Numbered from the stretch's first letter, positions 23,904 to 33,017 are shown. The stretch is DNA of 49,895 bases from an uncultured Fibrobacter sp. (GCA_946408125.1 CAMJQW010000014.1:1-49895); one strand, 5' to 3'. Numbers and translations are program-made. The notes: generated by a model from the sequence alone, not told the origin.

Positions 23904-26450
23904 ATGATTCTCCTCGTCGCCGAAAAACCTTCCGTCGCCAACCAGCATTACCGTCCGATGCTCGAACGCATCGAGGGCGAGAAGTTCACGCAGGGCGACG
24001 GTTGCCTCATCGGCAAGAACCACTGCATCACCTGGTGCGTGGGCCACCTGATTACGCTCGCGCCGCTCGATGCCTACCCCGGTTACGAGGGCGGCTGGAG
24101 GCTTTCGAACCTCCCGCTTTTGCCCGAAAAGTTCCGCCTGATGGAAATCGAGAGCACCAAGAAGCAGCTCGCGGTGGTGCGCCAGATGATGGAAAAGGCC
24201 GACGTGCTCGTGAACGGCGCGGATGCCGGCCGCGAGGGTAACCTGATTTTCGACCTGGTGCTCGACTTCACGCCATCATTCAAACAGAAGCAGATCAAGC
24301 GCCTGTGGGTGAACAGCTACGTGGCCAAAGATTTGGACAAGGCGTGGAAGAACCTGGAAGACGCCACGCAGCGCATAAACCTGAGCTACGCCGCGCGCCT
24401 CCGCCAGCGGGCCGACTGGATGGTGGGCCTCAACGCGACGCGTGCCTACACGCTCACGGCAGGCCGCGGGAAGATGATTTCGGTAGGGCGCGTGCAGACG
24501 CCGACCTTGAACCTAGTCGTGGAACGCGATGCCATCGTGGAGCAGTTCAAGGAACTGTACTACTACAGCGTCGTAGGCACGTGGAAGGGATTCCAGGCTC
24601 AATTAGTCAAACAGGAAACAAAAGAGGAAGGGAGATCCCCGGCCAAGCCGGGGATGACAAATGATGGTTTAAAGGTCGCAGTTTTCGAAAAGGAAGCCGA
24701 AGCGAACGCGGTCGTGGAGCGCTGCAAGCCTCCCGCACCGGCGACCATCGCAAAAATCGACACGCAGCAGAAGAAGCAGTTCCCACAGAAACCCTTCGAC
24801 CTGACCGAACTACAGAAAGAAGGAAACAAGCGTTTCAAGTTCAGCGCCCAGCAGGTCCTGGACTGCGCGCAGAACCTCTACGAAAAGAAGCTCCTCACCT
24901 ACCCGCGTACCGACTCGCAGTACCTGCCCGACACCATGAAGCAGGAAGCCTACGCGCTCGCCCAGAGGCTTGCGAGCCCCGAGCAGAAGGGCGTGATGCG
25001 CAGCGAGGGCGAGAATTTCGTATTCATCAACTCGAGCAAAGTCACCGACCACTTCGCCATCATCCCGACCGGAGAAACCCCGAACGGGCTGCCCGAAATG
25101 GAGCAGAAGATTTACGACTTGGCGAAGGAACGCTTCGTGCAGGCATGGCTGAAGCCGTATGTTTGGAGCGAAATGGAGGTGACATTGCAAAGCAATGTCA
25201 TCCAGAGCGAAGCGAAGGATCTCAACCTGTTCCGCCTGAAACTCAAGAAGAACGAGGACCTGGGATTCCGTGCGATTGTGAAGGAAGAGAAGAAAAAGGG
25301 AAAGAAGAAAAAAGAAGATCCCCGGTCGGAGCCGGGGATGACAAATGCGGGTGATAACTCGGGCGAGGGCGGCGCAGCAAACGACGGCGACGAAATCACG
25401 AACCTGGTCGAAGCCTTCCCGGAATGGAACGTGGGCGATTCCTCCCCCTTCGACAGCGTGGAACTGCAGAAGAAAAAGAAGAGCAAGCCCAAGTACTACA
25501 CCGAGGCGACGCTCCTTGCCGCGATGAAGACCGCCGGCAAGCAGATCGAGAACGAGGAACTCGCCGAAGCCATGAAAGACCGCGGGCTCGGCACTCCGGC
25601 CACGCAGGCGGGCATCATCGAGACGCTCAAGAAGCGCGGGTTCATCGAAGCGCAGAAGAATTACCTGGTCAGTACCGCCCGCGGACGCGAAGTCATCGCG
25701 CTCATGGACGAGAAGGTGAAATCGCCCGAGATGACCGGCGAATGGGAGTACAAGCTTTCGCAGGTCGAAAAGGGCACCCTTTCGCCGGTCGAATTCCGCG
25801 ACGGCATCGTCAATTACGTGAAGGAACTCTTCGAGCACCTGCGGGAGAAATACGGCAGTCAGTTCGAGCGCGAGACCGTGACCGAAGCTATTGCGTGCCC
25901 CAAGTGCGGCCAGCCGCTCGAAATCGCCCCGTGGGGATACGTGTGCAAGAACGCCGAATGCGGTTTCAAGACGGGCCATACGATTGCAGGCCGCATGCTG
26001 AGCCACAGCGAAATGAAGCAACTCCTCGAAACGCGGGCGACACCCGTACTGGATGGGTTCATAAGCAAGAAGGGCACAAACTTCAGCGCAATCCTGAAGC
26101 TCGACGAAGAATTCAAAACCGTGTTTGAGTTTCCCAAGCGGGCCTTCCCAAAGAGGGACCTCCCCTGCCCCTGCTGCGGTGACCAGCTCAGGTTCCGCAA
26201 GGGTGCCGGCGAAAAGGGCGAGAACCTTTCCGCGTTCGTGTGCCCGCAATGCGGCTACGGCATACCGCAGGTGTTCTACCAGCGCAAATTCACCGACGAA
26301 GAAGTCGAGGGCTTGCTCAAGAACAAGTTTACGCCCGTCCTCGAGCCGTTCAAGAAAAACGAGACCACCTTCCGTGCGGCCCTCGAAATAAAAGAAAACG
26401 GCAAGCTTGCGTTCAACAAGCTCACCGTAGAAGTCATCCAATCGACGTAG
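23904..26450 (+). CDS. topB: DNA topoisomerase III enlarged by repeat insertions
   Basis: Type IA topoisomerase that relaxes and decatenates DNA. 848 residues against ~650 in E. coli TopB. Toprim domain at the N-terminus (MILLVAEKPSVA, NGADAGREGNLIF with the acidic metal site), ARLRQRADWMVGLNATRAYT, SVGRVQTPTLNLV, the active Tyr in LLTYPRTDSQYLP at ~335, and GLGTPATQAGIIETL. Two C-terminal Cys4 zinc motifs follow (CPKCG...CKNAECG and CPCCG...CPQCG). Insertions translated from palindromic repeats lie at ~240-255 (SPAKPGMTND) and ~424-480 (VIQSEAKDL, then a Lys-rich stretch and DPRSEPGMTNAG). The frame stays open through all three, so the enzyme may tolerate them as loops. The ATG at 23904 fits the family start; an upstream start at 23823 adds an unrelated leader. 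Confidence 0.93.
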   Translation: MILLVAEKPSVANQHYRPMLERIEGEKFTQGDGCLIGKNHCITWCVGHLITLAPLDAYPGYEGGWRLSNLPLLPEKFRLMEIESTKKQLAVVRQMMEKADVLVNGADAGREGNLIFDLVLDFTPSFKQKQIKRLWVNSYVAKDLDKAWKNLEDATQRINLSYAARLRQRADWMVGLNATRAYTLTAGRGKMISVGRVQTPTLNLVVERDAIVEQFKELYYYSVVGTWKGFQAQLVKQETKEEGRSPAKPGMTNDGLKVAVFEKEAEANAVVERCKPPAPATIAKIDTQQKKQFPQKPFDLTELQKEGNKRFKFSAQQVLDCAQNLYEKKLLTYPRTDSQYLPDTMKQEAYALAQRLASPEQKGVMRSEGENFVFINSSKVTDHFAIIPTGETPNGLPEMEQKIYDLAKERFVQAWLKPYVWSEMEVTLQSNVIQSEAKDLNLFRLKLKKNEDLGFRAIVKEEKKKGKKKKEDPRSEPGMTNAGDNSGEGGAANDGDEITNLVEAFPEWNVGDSSPFDSVELQKKKKSKPKYYTEATLLAAMKTAGKQIENEELAEAMKDRGLGTPATQAGIIETLKKRGFIEAQKNYLVSTARGREVIALMDEKVKSPEMTGEWEYKLSQVEKGTLSPVEFRDGIVNYVKELFEHLREKYGSQFERETVTEAIACPKCGQPLEIAPWGYVCKNAECGFKTGHTIAGRMLSHSEMKQLLETRATPVLDGFISKKGTNFSAILKLDEEFKTVFEFPKRAFPKRDLPCPCCGDQLRFRKGAGEKGENLSAFVCPQCGYGIPQVFYQRKFTDEEVEGLLKNKFTPVLEPFKKNETTFRAALEIKENGKLAFNKLTVEVIQST
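24632..24658. repeat. Palindromic repeat, copy inside topB (1)
   Basis: ATCCCCGGC (24635-24643), CAA, GCCGGGGAT (24647-24655), flanked by GAG and GAC. The nine-base-pair stem is read in frame by topB as part of GRSPAKPGMT. Confidence 0.85.
25181..25223. repeat. Compound palindromic repeat, copy inside topB (2)
   Basis: GACATTGC-AAA-GCAATGTC (25181-25199), immediately followed by ATCC...GGAT (25200-25220) around the core AGAGCGAAGCGA, ending in CTC. Read in frame by topB. The second part matches a repeat sequence seen in many bacterial genomes, whose other frame reads HPERSEGS. Confidence 0.8.
25315..25342. repeat. Palindromic repeat, copy inside topB (3)
   Basis: ATCCCCGG (25318-25325), a six-base spacer and CCGGGGAT (25332-25339), flanked by AAG and GAC. 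Read in frame by topB as DPRSEPGMT, directly after a Lys-rich stretch. Confidence 0.85.
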
Positions 26451-26452
26451 GC

Positions 26453-28381
26453 CTACTTATCCTTGAGGCAGCGGACGGAAAATGCATGAGTTTTGTCACC
26501 ATGTCCCAAAGCGGCCTGGTCATCACGATATATTGTAATAAGCCCCCCATAAACATCACCATCGGAACTATGAACCTCCCGAATAGTATAGAAGTGCGCA
26601 AAAGAACCTCCTTCACCATATGTTGGCAAAGCTGAAAAGCCATAATCGTTAGTGCCACTATAGTCAGAGTTCCAACCCATTGACGACTTCAATTTAGTTC
26701 CTGCCAAAGCAAGCATTCCACCATCATAAGACGTTTCTCCTGAAACCGTTCTTAGCAGGGTGATTGCATCCTCTTCGCTCGGCAAATGCCACCCATCCAG
26801 GCAAACATTCTGGGCGACATCCCACGTATAGAGCCGGCCATACACATTGCAGTTCTTGGGTTCATCTCCATAGCAATAACTTGCCGTATCGCCGCCCGGC
26901 ACATAGTTCAAATTCTGCGCCATCCAGGTCTGTTCACCAATCTCGATGGTCCTGTAAAGCTGCCCGTCGCGGTCATCCTGCATCAATCCGTAAGTCATCT
27001 CGCCATTCAAGTAACCCCAAGTAGACAGCACCGCGCCTCCACCATTCATTGCACTTAAACGGAAGATATTGAAATTACCCGTAGTGCCGGTCTTCGCCTG
27101 GAACATGAATCCGATGTCCTTAACGTATTTTACAGCCTCCTCAGTTGAAATGGCGATTCCGCCCCTGTCAGTAACGCCCCATCCCCCCTGAGCAAATTTA
27201 GACCAGGCTATACACGTATCAGCATCCGTTTCAGTAAATTTCTTCGGAAGCTTAACAAACGGCAAATCATATTTAAGGGCTTGTTCCAGATCGCTATCAA
27301 AATGGAGTTCCACTTTTACCGGAATATCCGAAGTATAATTGATGCAAATGCCTCCCCAACCAGACACATCGGCAGGTACATTATCAGACGATGTTTCGGA
27401 ATAGCCCGCTATACTGAAACCAACCAGAACCCAGGGTTCATCCAAAGAGCCCTTTTCTAAGTTATAGGTCCCACAGAAGCCATTGCAATAGTCGATAATG
27501 GGATCAAAAGCATCACTAGAGAAGTCGGTACCCCGCGGAACGGGCCATTCAATCACAGATTGTCCGCCATTAGAATTATCAGTCGTCGCCCACCAGTAAC
27601 CGCCATTATCCATACCGGCATCAACGCCAGTATTTACGCGGTTCCATTGGTCCTTGCACCACATATCATTCGGATAACAGCTGACGTCACTGCCATACAC
27701 AGAACTGCTGCTGGATTCCTCGCTGCTGCTGGACTGTGAATCATCCACCACAGTCAATTCCGAGCAGGTAATCGTCGTTGTTACATTATTATACGTAAAC
27801 TTCAACGTGGCGGTTTTCTTTCCTGCGGTAGTATAAGTAACAGGATTCGAACTCATATTACCGTGTTCGGACGATGTTTTCGGCGAAGCATCCTCACCAA
27901 AAGTCCATTCAAAATCTCCTCCCAAAACCGCAGCTGCAGCTAGAGTCGAGCTCTTAACCATTTTCCATGCAGTCGACTCATTAACACTAATTATCGACTT
28001 AACAGGCTCGCATGTTCCAACTCCCTCATTTGAAGAGCTGGACTTCGCACTGCTGCTAGACTTCGCGCTGCTACTGGACTTTGCGCTACTGCTAGATTTT
28101 GCACTACTACTGGATTTCGCGCTGCTGCTGGACTTTGCGCTGTTACTGGACTTCACGGAAGAACTCGTGTTGATTTCGCCGGAGTTTTCCTCAGGATCAT
28201 CCGGATCCTCGGAGGAACTGGATTCCTCCGGAATGACATCATTCCCGTTAAGATTGTCGAGATTCTGGCGGAACGCTTCTTCGTCCCCGTAAGCTTCTTC
28301 GTAATTGTCCTTGTACTCAGCAACGTAATCAGTACACGCCGTAAAGAGGATCGCCATGGCAAAAAGTATTTTGAACTTCAT
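26453..28381 (-). CDS. Multidomain FISUMP lipoprotein
   Basis: 642 residues. A type II signal with lipobox FTAC (Cys16); an acidic segment; a Ser-rich linker with about nine SAKSSSS-type repeats (~residues 70-120); a PKD/Ig-like beta domain (~125-215, GGDFEWTFGED and NPVTYTTAGKKTATLKFTY); a second Ser linker; a ~220-residue beta-rich domain (DMWCKDQWNRVNTGVDAG through FNIFRLSAMNGGG) that looks like a carbohydrate-binding or jelly-roll module but is not one I can name; then a C-terminal FISUMP domain (DGQLYRTIEIGEQTWMAQNL, CLDGWHLPSEED, FSVRCLKDK). AGGAGG overlaps the stop of the upstream gene, eight bases away, so the two are co-translated. A surface role is inferred. Confidence 0.83.
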   Translation of the reverse strand: MKFKILFAMAILFTACTDYVAEYKDNYEEAYGDEEAFRQNLDNLNGNDVIPEESSSSEDPDDPEENSGEINTSSSVKSSNSAKSSSSAKSSSSAKSSSSAKSSSSAKSSSSAKSSSSNEGVGTCEPVKSIISVNESTAWKMVKSSTLAAAAVLGGDFEWTFGEDASPKTSSEHGNMSSNPVTYTTAGKKTATLKFTYNNVTTTITCSELTVVDDSQSSSSEESSSSSVYGSDVSCYPNDMWCKDQWNRVNTGVDAGMDNGGYWWATTDNSNGGQSVIEWPVPRGTDFSSDAFDPIIDYCNGFCGTYNLEKGSLDEPWVLVGFSIAGYSETSSDNVPADVSGWGGICINYTSDIPVKVELHFDSDLEQALKYDLPFVKLPKKFTETDADTCIAWSKFAQGGWGVTDRGGIAISTEEAVKYVKDIGFMFQAKTGTTGNFNIFRLSAMNGGGAVLSTWGYLNGEMTYGLMQDDRDGQLYRTIEIGEQTWMAQNLNYVPGGDTASYCYGDEPKNCNVYGRLYTWDVAQNVCLDGWHLPSEEDAITLLRTVSGETSYDGGMLALAGTKLKSSMGWNSDYSGTNDYGFSALPTYGEGGSFAHFYTIREVHSSDGDVYGGLITIYRDDQAALGHGDKTHAFSVRCLKDK

Positions 28382-28389
28382 AACTCCTC

Positions 28390-29835
28390 CTAGAACAAGA
28401 ACGTGACTGCCGCGCCGACAGCCCCGACGATTGCCAATCCAATACCAACATTGCGCATTGTCTGCGCGCTCTCTATCTTGTCGAGGTGATCATCATACTC
28501 GCTGGGGGTCGTCGGCGCCTTCTCGCTTTCCGATTTCGCCTTGCTGTTGAACACGGCAGCCATCACGCCGCCACCCACGGCAACGGCACCCGCAATGGCG
28601 AGCGGAATCCAGTGTACGCGTAGGCCGGGCTTTCCATCCTGCTTAGCCGCCTCTTTAGCCGCCTTCGCGGCATCTTCCTTGGCCTTCATCTCGGCCAAGT
28701 CATTCTTGAGCGTATCTTCGGTCGAAACAGGCGCCGCAACCGCCGGTTCAGGTACGAATTCCGTATCCGCCGTGGTATCCCTGGGGGCCGGGCGGGCCTC
28801 CACCGCGAGCTTCGAGGAATCGCCTTCCGCAACCGTCGTCGTTTCTTCCTTGACGGATGCCTTGACTTCGACAATTTCCTTGTTCTTCTTGGGCTTGCCC
28901 CATGTCCAGCGGCCCACCAGGTCCTTGTCCTGGTATACCGACGTGAACTCAACGCGGCCCTTGAAGTTCTGCATTTCACCATCAGTACCGAGAGGCAGGT
29001 TCACCTTCTTCCTCGGGATGTTCACGATGATGTGGGCGTAATTGCGGCCCGTAGGCAACGCCGCCACGCTGAAGAGCTGCGTTCCGTTCAGGTAGTAGTA
29101 ACCGGGTACGGACTTGTTCATGTCGAGGTAGAAATCCAGAAAGTCCGGTTCCACCACGATTTTCACGTTCGCCTTCGACTTCGCAAGGGAATCGTTAATC
29201 AGAGCGACCGACTGCAAGAACAGCGGGGCAAACTCGTCGCCCGACTTGCGCAGCACGATATCGCCGCACTTGTTGAGCCAGCGGTCCATCATGCGGCGCT
29301 GCTGTTCCATACGGCGGGCATCGAAGTAGAGGTTGAAGTTGTAGGTCGCGTCGAAGGCGCCGTCCATATTCAGCGGTTCAAGGTCCAGCGAGCCATTCAG
29401 CTTGAGCAACTGTTCCTTGGAAACAACGATACCACCGAGAGCCGAAGCACAGACCTTGATCTGTTCGGTTCGTTCAGCCAAGCTGTTGCCCATGGTCATC
29501 GAGCCCAAGCGGAGTTCGCCGGTCACTTCCATGTACTTGGTTTCGAAGGCGGGAAGTTCCACCGCATAAAACTTGCTACAGGCGTCGTCCAGGACTTCGT
29601 TGATGGAAATCATGGAGCAGCGGTCGTTCATCTGCGCTATCCTGCTGGCTTCGTTCCACAGGGAATCGAGTTCCGGGCTACTGCCCAAACCGCTTTTTAG
29701 ATTTTCAAGGTCTTTCTGGATGGCGGCGAACTCCTCGGCATCCTTGACGAAGATGGATGCGGTCGGGTCGGCAAGCGCCCCGGAAACACAAAAGGCCACA
29801 ATTAGGATCAATAACCCCAGACGATGCATTTTCAT
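28390..29835 (-). CDS. Exported membrane protein of unknown function, operon partner of FISUMP lipoprotein
   Basis: 481 residues. Sec signal (LGLLILIVAFCVSGALA), a helical N-terminal region with several Cys (DRCSMISINEVLDDACSKFY), a beta-rich middle domain (GYYYLNGTQLFSVAALP, YAHIIVNIPRKKVNLPLG), an acidic/Ala linker, then two hydrophobic segments near the C-terminus (HWIPLAIAGAVAVGGGVMAAVF and NVGIGLAIVGAVGAAVTFLF) ending in Phe. The pattern suggests an envelope protein anchored at its C-terminus. TACATTTT lies four bases before the ATG with no Shine-Dalgarno sequence. I do not recognise the family. The FISUMP lipoprotein gene follows in the same transcript. Confidence 0.7.
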   Translation of the reverse strand: MKMHRLGLLILIVAFCVSGALADPTASIFVKDAEEFAAIQKDLENLKSGLGSSPELDSLWNEASRIAQMNDRCSMISINEVLDDACSKFYAVELPAFETKYMEVTGELRLGSMTMGNSLAERTEQIKVCASALGGIVVSKEQLLKLNGSLDLEPLNMDGAFDATYNFNLYFDARRMEQQRRMMDRWLNKCGDIVLRKSGDEFAPLFLQSVALINDSLAKSKANVKIVVEPDFLDFYLDMNKSVPGYYYLNGTQLFSVAALPTGRNYAHIIVNIPRKKVNLPLGTDGEMQNFKGRVEFTSVYQDKDLVGRWTWGKPKKNKEIVEVKASVKEETTTVAEGDSSKLAVEARPAPRDTTADTEFVPEPAVAAPVSTEDTLKNDLAEMKAKEDAAKAAKEAAKQDGKPGLRVHWIPLAIAGAVAVGGGVMAAVFNSKAKSESEKAPTTPSEYDDHLDKIESAQTMRNVGIGLAIVGAVGAAVTFLF

Positions 29836-29839
29836 AACT

Positions 29840-29847
29840 AAAATGTA
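29840..29847 (-). promoter_or_regulatory. -10-like element of the exported protein gene (leaderless arrangement)
   Basis: TACATTTT on the minus strand, then AGTT and the ATG at 29835. The TACATT hexamer ends six bases before the start codon. Confidence 0.45.
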
Positions 29848-29931
29848 TCTTTTTTTATTACAAATGCATCACATTTGTTCGTCTTTTTTTATCCTATCCC
29901 CCTCTTTTTTCGTTTATTCGGGCCCAATTGC

Positions 29932-29939
29932 TATATTTG
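29932..29939 (+). promoter_or_regulatory. Upstream -10-like element of sufB region
   Basis: TATATTTG in the context TTGCTATATTTGCGC, nearly repeated at 30096-30103. If active, transcription from here would read through the inverted-repeat element before sufB. Confidence 0.35.
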
Positions 29940-29975
29940 CGCTCTTTCAAAGCGCATGTAGTACGGCTCGGTCAT

Positions 29976-30077
29976 GACAATCCGTGCAAGCACGTAGACG
30001 CCTTTGGCGTCTATTGCTTCGGCTCACAAAGTGCGAAAACTAGTTTTCGCACTTTGTTCGCCTTGCATACGATTGTC
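29976..30077 (+). repeat. Nested inverted-repeat element upstream of sufB
   Basis: Outer arms GACAATCCGTGCAAG (29976-29990) and CTTGCATACGATTGTC (30062-30077) are imperfect inverted repeats. Inside lie an 8-base-pair hairpin with a TTT loop (29995-30013) and a perfect 32-base palindrome (30026-30057, centre CTAG). The element sits between two near-identical promoter-like sequences. It could be a leader RNA, an operator or a MITE-like insertion. Confidence 0.7.
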
Positions 30078-30095
30078 GCAACTCTCGCCTTTTGC

Positions 30096-30103
30096 TACAT
30101 TTG
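30096..30103 (+). promoter_or_regulatory. Proximal -10-like element of sufB
   Basis: TACATTTG ending 19 bases before the sufB ATG. ATTG at 30072-30075 lies 20 bases upstream, the spacing expected for a Bacteroidota-type upstream element. Confidence 0.45.
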
Positions 30104-30122
30104 TCGCCGAAAAAGGCATAAA

Positions 30123-31538
30123 ATGAGCGAAAACTACAAATACGGTTTTGTCACGGATATCGAGAACGAGGCCTTCGAGAAGGGCCTGAACGAAGATATC
30201 ATCCGCAGGGCGTCGGCGCTCCGCGGCGAGCCGCAGTTCATGCTCGATTTTCGCCTGAAAGCTTACGAAAAGCTCAAGACCATGGAGCAGCCGAACTGGG
30301 GCGAGCTGAATTTCGCACCGGTGGACCTGCAGGACATCGTCTACTACTCCGCCCCGAAAACCAAGAAGAGCCATGAGAAAATCGAGGACGTGGACCCGGA
30401 ACTCCTGGCCACCTTCGAAAAGCTCGGCATTCCGCTCGACGAACAGAAGCGCCTTGCCAACGTGGCGGTTGATGCCGTATTTGACTCGGTCAGCATTTAT
30501 ACTTCGCACAAAAGAAAGCTCATGGAAATGGGCATTCTGTTCTGCAGCATCAGCGACGCCATCAAGGAATACCCCGAACTCATCGAGGAATACCTGGGCT
30601 CGGTCGTGCCCGCGGGCGATAACTACTTCGCGGCTCTCAACAGTGCCGTATTCGGCGACGGGAGCTTCGTGTACATCCCGCCCGGAGTCAAGTGTCCGAT
30701 GGACCTTTCCACCTACTTCCGCATTAACAACAAGGAAGCGGGCCAGTTCGAACGCACCTTGATCATCGCTGATGAAGGCGCCAGCGTGAGCTACCTCGAA
30801 GGCTGCACCGCTCCGGAATTCAGCAGCAAGCAATTGCACAGCGCCATCGTGGAACTCGTGGCGAAGGACAACGCTTCGATTAAATATTCAACCGTGCAGA
30901 ACTGGTACGCGGGCGACCGCGAGACGGGAGCCGGTGGCGTGTATAACTTCGTCACGAAGCGCGGCAAGTGCGCAGGCAAGAACAGCCGCATCAGCTGGAC
31001 GCAGGTCGAGACGGGCTCCGCCATCACGTGGAAGTACCCGAGCTGCGTATTGCTTGGCGACAACTCCGTCGGAGAATTCTACAGCGTGGCCCTCACCAAC
31101 GGACACATGCAAGCCGATACCGGCACCAAGATGATCCATATCGGCAAGAACACCAAGAGCACGATTATCAGCAAGGGCATCAGCGCCGACTACTCAAGCA
31201 ACGCTTACCGCGGCGAAGTGAGCATCCGCAAGTCGGCCACGGGCGCACGCAACTACACGCAGTGCGACAGCATGCTCGTGGGCGACAAGAGCGCGGCGCA
31301 CACGTTCCCCTACATCACGGTGGCAAACGCAAACTCCACCACAGAACACGAAGCCACCACGAGCCGCATCAGCGAAGACCAGCTTTTCTACTTCGAGAGC
31401 CGCGGCATCAAGCGCGAAGATGCCATCCAGGCGATGGTGGGCGGATTCTGCAAGGACGTGTTCAAGGAACTGCCGGGCGAATTCGCCACGGAAGCAAGAC
31501 AGCTGCTGACGCTGAAGCTTGAGCATTCCGTCGGGTAA
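30123..31538 (+). CDS. sufB: Fe-S cluster assembly scaffold SufB
   Basis: Core of the SufBCD scaffold that assembles iron-sulfur clusters. 471 residues; the start [16 protein letters not shown] is chosen because SufB proteins begin this way and the upstream extension has no homology. Motifs: [60 protein letters not shown], a Cys in [11 protein letters not shown] that falls at the place of the essential Cys405 of E. coli SufB (27 residues before the Glu-His-Glu of [10 protein letters not shown]), and [12 protein letters not shown]. sufC and sufD are not adjacent, which is unusual; an aldehyde dehydrogenase follows four bases later. Confidence 0.95.
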   Translation: MSENYKYGFVTDIENEAFEKGLNEDIIRRASALRGEPQFMLDFRLKAYEKLKTMEQPNWGELNFAPVDLQDIVYYSAPKTKKSHEKIEDVDPELLATFEKLGIPLDEQKRLANVAVDAVFDSVSIYTSHKRKLMEMGILFCSISDAIKEYPELIEEYLGSVVPAGDNYFAALNSAVFGDGSFVYIPPGVKCPMDLSTYFRINNKEAGQFERTLIIADEGASVSYLEGCTAPEFSSKQLHSAIVELVAKDNASIKYSTVQNWYAGDRETGAGGVYNFVTKRGKCAGKNSRISWTQVETGSAITWKYPSCVLLGDNSVGEFYSVALTNGHMQADTGTKMIHIGKNTKSTIISKGISADYSSNAYRGEVSIRKSATGARNYTQCDSMLVGDKSAAHTFPYITVANANSTTEHEATTSRISEDQLFYFESRGIKREDAIQAMVGGFCKDVFKELPGEFATEARQLLTLKLEHSVG

Positions 31539-31542
31539 GGCA

Positions 31543-32997
31543 ATGAGCACTCCGGAAGAAATTTTCGAGGCGCAGGGCACCAAGCGTTGGGCGGTCGCGG
31601 GTACAACCGCGAAAGAACGCATCGCCAAGTTGAAAAAATTGCGCAAGGCAATCGTCGCACGCCAGCAGGAATTCTACAACGCCGTATGGGCCGATTTCCA
31701 CAAGCCCAAGACAGAAGCCTGGATCAGCGAAGTCTTCCCTGCCCTCGAAGAAATCGACTACACCGTAAAGCACCTCCGCGCCTGGGTAAAGGACAAGCCC
31801 GGCAAATGGAGTTGGCTGTTCCCTTTGAACAAGAGCGTGAGCCATTTCGAGCCCAAGGGCCGCGTGCTCATCATGTCGCCGTGGAACTATCCCTTCCTGC
31901 TGTTCGTCTCGCCCATCGTCGCGGCCGTTGCCGCAGGCAACGTCGTCATCGCGAAGCCCAGCCACAAGACGCCCCGCGTGAGCGCATTCCTCGAATCGCT
32001 TATCGCAGGCGTATTCGCGCAAGACGAAGTCGCCGTAGTGCAGGGAGCCGGAGCCGAAGTCGGCGACAAACTGCTCGCCCTCCCCTTCGACCACGTATTC
32101 TTTACCGGAAGCCCGAGAATCGGCGCGCATGTCGCGGAATGTGCCGCGAAGGTCCATGCCGGCGTCACGCTCGAACTCGGCGGCAAATCGCCCGCATTTA
32201 TCCTGGACAGCGTGAACATCAGGGATGCCGCCAAGAAAATCGCCTGGGGCAAGTGCCTCAATGCGGGCCAGACCTGCATCGCGCCGGACTACGCGCTTTG
32301 CCCGCGCAATCTAGTGCAACCGCTCGCCGACGCGATTGCAGACAACATAAAGCAGATGTACGGCGATACCGAAGAAGCTCGCAGAGCATGCGAAAACTTC
32401 GTGCACATCGTCGAGAGCAGGGCAGTCGAACGCCACAAGGCGCTCATCGAGGATGCAGTTGCGAAGGGCGCGAAAGCCGTCATCGGCGGCGCAGTTAATT
32501 GCGAGATTGCGGATAGCGCGCAAGGTGATACCGCGAGCCGCTATACGCCCGCGACCGTACTCACCGGCGTAACATCCGACATGGACATCATGCAGAGCGA
32601 AATCTTCGGACCCATCCTCCCGATTGTCGCCTACGATTCGCTCGATGAGGCCATCCAGTTCGTGCAAAGCCGCCCGAAACCGCTCGCGCTGTACATCTTC
32701 GGGAAATCAAAACGCGACATCAGGCGCGTGCTGCGCGAAACCACCTCGGGTTCCACCTGCGTGAACCACTGCATCTTGCAAATCGAGAACCTCTCCGTAC
32801 CCTTCGGGGGCGTTGGCATGAGCGGCACCGGGAATTATCACGGGATTTACGGGTTCAAGACGTTCAGCCACGAGCGCAACGTGATGCACCAAGGTGCATT
32901 CGACCCGCTCGCCTGCCTATACCCGCCTTACCACAAGCCTGGCGACAAGGGCCTCCGCGCCAAAATCCAGCAAATCGCGAAGAAGATTCTAGGGTAA
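31543..32997 (+). CDS. Aldehyde dehydrogenase, ALDH3-like
   Basis: Oxidises aldehydes to acids with NAD(P). 484 residues, the short ALDH3/coniferyl-aldehyde dehydrogenase type: FEPKGRVLIMSPWNYPFLLF, AKPSHKTPRVSAFL, FFTGSPRIGAHVAE, the catalytic Glu in TLELGGKSPAFI, the nucleophile Cys in NAGQTCIAPDYAL, IFGPILPIVAY, and SGTGNYHGIYGFKTFSHERN. The ATG at 31543 follows TAAGG at the sufB stop, so translation is coupled with sufB. Substrate unknown; detoxification of plant-derived or fatty aldehydes is possible. Confidence 0.92.
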   Translation: MSTPEEIFEAQGTKRWAVAGTTAKERIAKLKKLRKAIVARQQEFYNAVWADFHKPKTEAWISEVFPALEEIDYTVKHLRAWVKDKPGKWSWLFPLNKSVSHFEPKGRVLIMSPWNYPFLLFVSPIVAAVAAGNVVIAKPSHKTPRVSAFLESLIAGVFAQDEVAVVQGAGAEVGDKLLALPFDHVFFTGSPRIGAHVAECAAKVHAGVTLELGGKSPAFILDSVNIRDAAKKIAWGKCLNAGQTCIAPDYALCPRNLVQPLADAIADNIKQMYGDTEEARRACENFVHIVESRAVERHKALIEDAVAKGAKAVIGGAVNCEIADSAQGDTASRYTPATVLTGVTSDMDIMQSEIFGPILPIVAYDSLDEAIQFVQSRPKPLALYIFGKSKRDIRRVLRETTSGSTCVNHCILQIENLSVPFGGVGMSGTGNYHGIYGFKTFSHERNVMHQGAFDPLACLYPPYHKPGDKGLRAKIQQIAKKILG

Positions 32998-33017
32998 CAG
33001 CGCCATCCTGAGGCAGT

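Noticed and set aside
24810..26441. A 543-codon open frame opposite topB
   Set aside because: Antisense shadow of topB, with no ribosome-binding site, motifs or signal.
28020..28160. Regular short repeats suggestive of a CRISPR array or satellite
   Set aside because: They encode the SAKSSSS linker of the FISUMP lipoprotein, in frame and without spacers.
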